The notes under the pieces are model-generated. The model worked only from the letters and a program-made list of their open reading frames with translations, was not told the DNA's origin and did not search any database. This document shows positions 60,061 to 64,000 of a DNA stretch of 64,000 nucleotides, one piece after another (the first letter of the stretch is position 1; each line of letters starts with the position of its first letter). The position numbers and the translations under genes are program-made. Source of the DNA: Mycolicibacterium tokaiense (GTDB taxonomy: Bacteria; Actinomycetota; Actinomycetes; Mycobacteriales; Mycobacteriaceae); NCBI RefSeq assembly GCF_010725885.1, contig NZ_AP022600.1, positions 558,001-622,000 of the forward strand. Reading direction: 5' to 3'.

Positions 60061-61462
60061 GTGCACCTTCCTCTTTCGGGCTTGCTGTGGCATTCGCCGC
60101 CGTGCGTAACGGGGCTCGGACGTCGTGAACCGGTTCGTCGGGGTCCCAGTTGGAGTAGGTGTAGCGCTGTTCCGGTCGGTCCGCGGCCCCCAGCATGAAC
60201 GCCCGGTGGTAGCGGCCGGGCCGGGCGATGTAGGCCAACCAGGTGGAGATCGTGCTGACGCGGTTCTTCACACCGGTGAGGAAGGCGATGTGGATCAGCC
60301 CCCACGCGAGCCATCCGAGCCCGCCGGCGACCCGCAGCGGGCCGAGTTGCAGGAGCGCGTTGCGGTGACTGATGTAGGCCGCCGATCCCAGATCGTGGTA
60401 GCGGTAGCGGCGTCGTGGGCGGCCGGCCAGGTCGCGGCGGATGCACCGGGCGGCGTGCAACCCACCCTGCATGGCGTTCTCCGCGACCCCGGGCAGGTTG
60501 TCACGTCCGGCGAGATCGCCGATGACGAACACCTCCGGGTGGCCCGCGACCGAGAGGTCGGGTTCCACCTCGATGCGGCCGGACCGGTCGGTGGCGGCGC
60601 CGAGCACGTCGGCGACGTGGCGGGCGAAGGGCACCGCCTCGACGCCGGCCGTCCACAGCACCGTACGGGTGGAGAACTCGACGGACGGGTCGCCGTTCTT
60701 CGGGGTGACAGTGGCGCCGTCGCGGCGCACGTCGGTGACGTGCACGCCGAGATGCATCTCCACACCCAGCTCCCGGAGCGAGGCGGTGGCCTTCTCCGAC
60801 AGTTCGGGCGCGAAGCTCTTGAGCACCCGTTGCCCGCCGTCGAACAGCAGCACTCGGGCCTCACCCGGGTCGATGTGGTGGAACTCGTTGGCCAGCGTGC
60901 GCGTCGCCATCTCCCGGATCTGACCCGCCAATTCGACACCGGTGGGCCCGCCGCCCGCGACGGCGAAGGTGAGCCAGCTCGCCCGCTCCGGACCGGGCGG
61001 CAGGGTTTCGGCGATCTCGAAGGCGATCAGCACCCGCTGCCGGATCTCCAGGGCATCGTCCAGGGTCTTCATGCCCGGCGCCCACTCCGCGAACCGCTCG
61101 TTGCCCAGGTAGGACTGCTGCATTCCGACGGCCAGCACCACCACGTCGTAGTCGATGGTGAACGTGGTCTCGTCGGGCCGCAACGCAGTGACGGTGCGGC
61201 GGTCGGGGTCGAGCTCGATGGCCTCGCCGAGCAGCGCACGCACATTGGCGCGCCCGGAGAATTCCTCCCGCAGCGGCCGGCTGATGTGCCCGATGCTCAG
61301 CTTGCCGGTGGCGCACTGGTACAGCAGGGGTTGGAACAGGTGGCTGGCGGCCCGATCCAGCAGGGTGATCTCGACGTCGGCACGCGCCAGGCGGCGGGCG
61401 CAGAACAGCCCGCCGAACCCGCCGCCGATGATCAACACCCTGGGCCGTTTCGGGATCGTCAT
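60044..61462 (-). CDS. Type II NADH dehydrogenase-like FAD oxidoreductase
   Basis: A 472-residue flavoprotein of the NDH-2 family, which passes electrons from NADH to quinone without pumping protons. The FAD-binding motif is VLIIGGGFGGLF (9-20), the NAD-binding motif is FAVAGGGPTGVELAG, and VFVIGDLAG is the second FAD contact. The C-terminal ~60 residues contain the amphipathic membrane-associating part. The ATG at 61462 begins MTIPKRPRV and fits the family; an upstream start would add 21 residues. Its end overlaps the small DUF8129-like gene. Confidence 0.9.
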   Translation of the reverse strand: MTIPKRPRVLIIGGGFGGLFCARRLARADVEITLLDRAASHLFQPLLYQCATGKLSIGHISRPLREEFSGRANVRALLGEAIELDPDRRTVTALRPDETTFTIDYDVVVLAVGMQQSYLGNERFAEWAPGMKTLDDALEIRQRVLIAFEIAETLPPGPERASWLTFAVAGGGPTGVELAGQIREMATRTLANEFHHIDPGEARVLLFDGGQRVLKSFAPELSEKATASLRELGVEMHLGVHVTDVRRDGATVTPKNGDPSVEFSTRTVLWTAGVEAVPFARHVADVLGAATDRSGRIEVEPDLSVAGHPEVFVIGDLAGRDNLPGVAENAMQGGLHAARCIRRDLAGRPRRRYRYHDLGSAAYISHRNALLQLGPLRVAGGLGWLAWGLIHIAFLTGVKNRVSTISTWLAYIARPGRYHRAFMLGAADRPEQRYTYSNWDPDEPVHDVRAPLRTAANATASPKEEGAHVQKP

Positions 61463-61550
61463 TCCCCCCCTATTCCCTATCGGCGAAGTTGCAAAAGTAG
61501 TCGCCGCAAAATGGTTGCGTGGCAATCACTTCCACCGGGTACCCGGGCGC

Positions 61551-62591
61551 ATGATCTCAGCAGTGCGCACCCTGGTATCCACGATGGCCGCACTGCTCGT
61601 GGTGTCGTGTGCCGAGAGTCCGACCTCGCACAGTGAGCCGCCTGGTCAGGGCGTCACCGATGTCGCCACCGGCCTGGCAGTGCCGTGGGGCATCGCGTTT
61701 CTGCCCGACGGCAGCGCGCTGATCGCCGAACGCAATACCGGTGCCATCATGCATCGCCTGCCGACTGGCGCCGTCACCGAGGCCGGCCGAGTGGCCGACG
61801 TCCAGGCGCGCGGTGAAGGCGGTCTACTGGGATTGGCCACTACGGGGTCCACGGTGTACGCCTATGTGACCACCGGCTCGGACAACCGGGTGGTCCGGGT
61901 GGACTTCGACGGTTCAGCGCTGGGAGCCCAGACGCCCATTCTGACGGGAATCCCCGCGGGATCCATTCACGATGGCGGGCGCATCGCGTTCGGGCCGGAC
62001 GGCAAGCTGTACGTGGCCACCGGCGAACGCGGCACACCTGAACTGGCGCAGGATCTTTCGTCGTTGGGCGGCAAGATTCTGCGGATCAACCCCGACGGGT
62101 CCATACCCGCGGACAACCCCGACCCGCAGTCACCGGTGTGGTCCTACGGCCACCGAAACGTGCAGGGGTTGGCGTGGGACCCGGCGGGGCGCATGTGGGC
62201 CACGGAGTATGGCGCGCGAACCTGGGATGAACTCAATCTGATCCAACCGGGCGGCAACTACGGGTGGCCGACGGTGGAGGGCCGCGCTGGACGCGACGGC
62301 CTGATCGACCCGGTGCTGCAGTGGTCTACCGACGAGGCATCGCCGTCCGGATTGGCCTACCACGCCGGGTCGCTCTGGGTGGCGGCGCTGCGCGGCCAGC
62401 GGTTGATCCGGATCCCGGTCGCCGCCGACGGTGCGCTGGGACCGTCGTCTCCGTTGTTCGTCAACCAGTTCGGCCGCTTGCGCACGGTGGTCGGCGCACC
62501 CGATGGTTCGCTGTGGTTCACCACGAGCAACCGCGACGGCCGCGGCGACGCCCGAGACGGGGATGACCGGATCCTGCAGTTCCGGGAGTGA
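61551..62591 (+). CDS. PQQ-dependent sugar dehydrogenase lipoprotein
   Basis: A 346-residue exported protein. A signal segment ends in LLVVSC (Cys20), a lipobox, followed by a beta-propeller of the glucose/sorbosone dehydrogenase family. The catalytic region (GGRIAFGPDGKLYVATGE) and YGHRNVQGLAWDP, which carries the conserved His/Arg contacts to PQQ, are present. It would oxidise an aldose outside the membrane if PQQ is supplied. The ATG at 61551 begins MISAVRTL; the divergent NDH-2-like gene starts 88 bases away. Confidence 0.87.
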   Translation: MISAVRTLVSTMAALLVVSCAESPTSHSEPPGQGVTDVATGLAVPWGIAFLPDGSALIAERNTGAIMHRLPTGAVTEAGRVADVQARGEGGLLGLATTGSTVYAYVTTGSDNRVVRVDFDGSALGAQTPILTGIPAGSIHDGGRIAFGPDGKLYVATGERGTPELAQDLSSLGGKILRINPDGSIPADNPDPQSPVWSYGHRNVQGLAWDPAGRMWATEYGARTWDELNLIQPGGNYGWPTVEGRAGRDGLIDPVLQWSTDEASPSGLAYHAGSLWVAALRGQRLIRIPVAADGALGPSSPLFVNQFGRLRTVVGAPDGSLWFTTSNRDGRGDARDGDDRILQFRE

Positions 62592-62609
62592 GCCGGCGAT
62601 CAGGTCGGC

Positions 62610-64000
62610 TCATCGTCCGCCATCGGCCAGCTCGTACTCTTCCGGGGGCGGGGCGTCAGCGGTGCCGGGAACCTCGGTGCCGTTGATGGGGCAACGGGCC
62701 GTCTCCGGCATCCGGATCAGCGCCAGAGCGCCGACCACGCACGAGGCCATCATATAGAACGCGGGCCACAGGTTGTTGCCCGTCTCTCCCACCAGCCACT
62801 CGTTCACCGCGGGTGCCGTCCCACCGAAGATCGACGTCGAAACGTTGTAGGCGATCGCGAAACCGGCGAACCTCACCTGGGTGGGGAACAGCGCGGGGAA
62901 CGTCGCTGAGATGGTGGCCAACTGCGGGACGTAGAGCAGACCCAGTACTGCGAAGCCGATCAGAGCTCCGATGGGTCCGGTGGACATCAGCATGAACATC
63001 GGCACCACGGCCACGAACAGTCCGACCAGAGACACCCACCACAGCGGCTTGCGGCCCACCCGGTCCGACAGCAGACCTGCGAACGGGAGGAACACCATCA
63101 TGGCGAGCTGCCCGATGATGGGGATCACCAGCGACATGTCGGTGGACAGCCCGATGGAGGTCTCCAGGTAGGTCGGCATGTAGCTCAGCAGCGTGTAGTT
63201 CACGACGTTGAGCGCCACCACCAGACCGGCGAGACGCACGATGGGGCCGCGGTACTGCGTCACCAGACTCCTGAACCCGGAGCTGACGTTCTCGTCCTGC
63301 CCGGACTCCTCCAGTTCCCGGTACACCGGGGACTCCTGCAGCTTCGAGCGCAGGTAGAACCCGATGAGCCCCAACGGGGCGGCGATCAGAAACGGGACCC
63401 GCCATCCCCACTCCTGCATCTGGTCGTCGGGCAGCACCAGCGAGACGGTGAGCATCAGCAACGCGCCCGCGGAAAAGCCCGCCAGTGTGCCGAATTCCAG
63501 GAAGCTGCCCAACAGACCGCGGCGGCGCGAGGGCGCGTACTCGGCCATGAAGGTGGCCGCTCCGCCGTACTCGCCGCCGGTGGAGAAGCCCTGCACCATC
63601 CGCAGGACCACCAGCAGCACCGGCGCCCAGAACCCGATGGACGCGTAGGAGGGCACCAGGCCGACGCAGAAGGTGGCCGCAGCCATCAGCAGAATCGTCA
63701 TGGCCAGGACCCGCTTGCGGCCCAACTTGTCCCCCAGGGGCCCCCAGACGAATCCGCCCAGCGGCCTCATCAGGAAGGACACCGCGAACGTCATCAACGC
63801 CAGCAGTGTGCTGCGCTGTGTGTCGCCCGGGAACATCGCCGCCGAAATGTAGGTCACGCCGTAGGCATAGATGCCGTAGTCGAACCATTCGGTGGCGTTG
63901 CCGATGGCGGATGCCGCGATGGCTCGTCGCACATCGCGTTTCGGCGGTGCCGGCACCGACGCCGACGCCGACCCGTCCGGTGTTCCTTCTTCGCGGACCA
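62610..64000 (-). CDS. MHS-family major facilitator transporter (5' end at window edge)
   Basis: A transporter of the metabolite:H+ symporter (MHS) subfamily with twelve predicted helices. IAASAIGNATEWFDYGIYAY opens the family pattern, GGFVWGPLGDKLGRKR is the signature loop and LSDRVGRKPLW the second, so it looks like a proton-coupled uptake carrier for small organic acids or osmolytes (ProP-like). The frame stays open to the right edge. The first internal start is a GTG at 63956 (448 residues), and an upstream start outside the window cannot be excluded. Confidence 0.85.
   Translation of the reverse strand, partial: VREEGTPDGSASASVPAPPKRDVRRAIAASAIGNATEWFDYGIYAYGVTYISAAMFPGDTQRSTLLALMTFAVSFLMRPLGGFVWGPLGDKLGRKRVLAMTILLMAAATFCVGLVPSYASIGFWAPVLLVVLRMVQGFSTGGEYGGAATFMAEYAPSRRRGLLGSFLEFGTLAGFSAGALLMLTVSLVLPDDQMQEWGWRVPFLIAAPLGLIGFYLRSKLQESPVYRELEESGQDENVSSGFRSLVTQYRGPIVRLAGLVVALNVVNYTLLSYMPTYLETSIGLSTDMSLVIPIIGQLAMMVFLPFAGLLSDRVGRKPLWWVSLVGLFVAVVPMFMLMSTGPIGALIGFAVLGLLYVPQLATISATFPALFPTQVRFAGFAIAYNVSTSIFGGTAPAVNEWLVGETGNNLWPAFYMMASCVVGALALIRMPETARCPINGTEVPGTADAPPPEEYELADGGR

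Overview
The window looks like a chromosomal segment of a high-GC mycobacterium, probably a fast-growing Mycobacterium/Mycolicibacterium. The evidence is gene content and gene order. From position 1 to about 26.7 kb the order follows M. tuberculosis Rv1095 back to Rv1069c: phoH2, desA2, glyA, coaA, Z-FPP synthase, hemolysin III, YyaL-like, mca, greA, metB, pra, cbs, lipU, SGNH hydrolase, fadA3, Rv1073-like, Rv1072-like, echA9, echA8, Rv1069c-like. It then becomes patchy, with homologues of lpqV (Rv1064c), Rv1063c, Rv1062, Rv1059 and Rv1057 among genes not in that order. All comparisons come from memory of these families; no search was run. I see no rRNA, tRNA, CRISPR array, insertion sequence or prophage.

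Region by region. (1) 1-5 kb: phoH2 (cut by the left edge), desA2, glyA and a DUF885 gene on the minus strand, and divergent coaA. (2) 5-18.7 kb: isoprenoid and thiol metabolism (Z-prenyl synthase, mycothiol S-conjugate amidase), greA, the transsulfuration genes metB and cbs, and two tandem proline-rich RDD membrane proteins. (3) 18.9-26.7 kb: lipid genes (lipU, SGNH esterase, fadA3, echA9-echA8, membrane hydrolase) interrupted by a DUF559 endonuclease-like gene between two palindromes. (4) 26.7-38.5 kb: accessory and regulatory genes. These are a TetR/NTF2-like pair with a clear operator, a cysteine dioxygenase-rhodanese operon behind a cysteine-rich leader peptide, a GGDEF protein, lpqV, a TetR/CocE pair, two patatins, a UsfY-like gene with a SigF-type promoter, and a KstR-box-controlled divergent pair of sterol-type genes. 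(5) 38.6-47.6 kb: cell-envelope and secreted proteins (two paralogous small exported proteins, a beta-propeller, a PE-PPE-domain hydrolase, a DUF3060 protein, a Tat lipoprotein formamidase), a phage-lysin-like amidase and a CobW-like metallochaperone. (6) 47.7-52.3 kb: an NCS1 permease-amidohydrolase operon divergent from a PucR regulator, which suggests nitrogen-heterocycle use. (7) 52.4-64 kb: a DUF732 protein, a ferritin-like protein with its own 2Fe-2S reductase, a ClC exchanger, a GjpA-like porin, an NDH-2-like enzyme, a sugar dehydrogenase lipoprotein and an MHS transporter running off the right edge.

The most notable points are regulatory DNA. They include arrays of CTCCA repeated at exactly 11-bp spacing upstream of two small genes, and a dispersed hairpin (three copies) placed 1-4 bases after stop codons. 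There is also a perfect KstR box, a near-perfect DosR box before desA2, a polycysteine leader before the cysteine-degradation operon, and several probable leaderless starts. glyA is also of a long type that differs from the gene remembered at this locus in M. tuberculosis.
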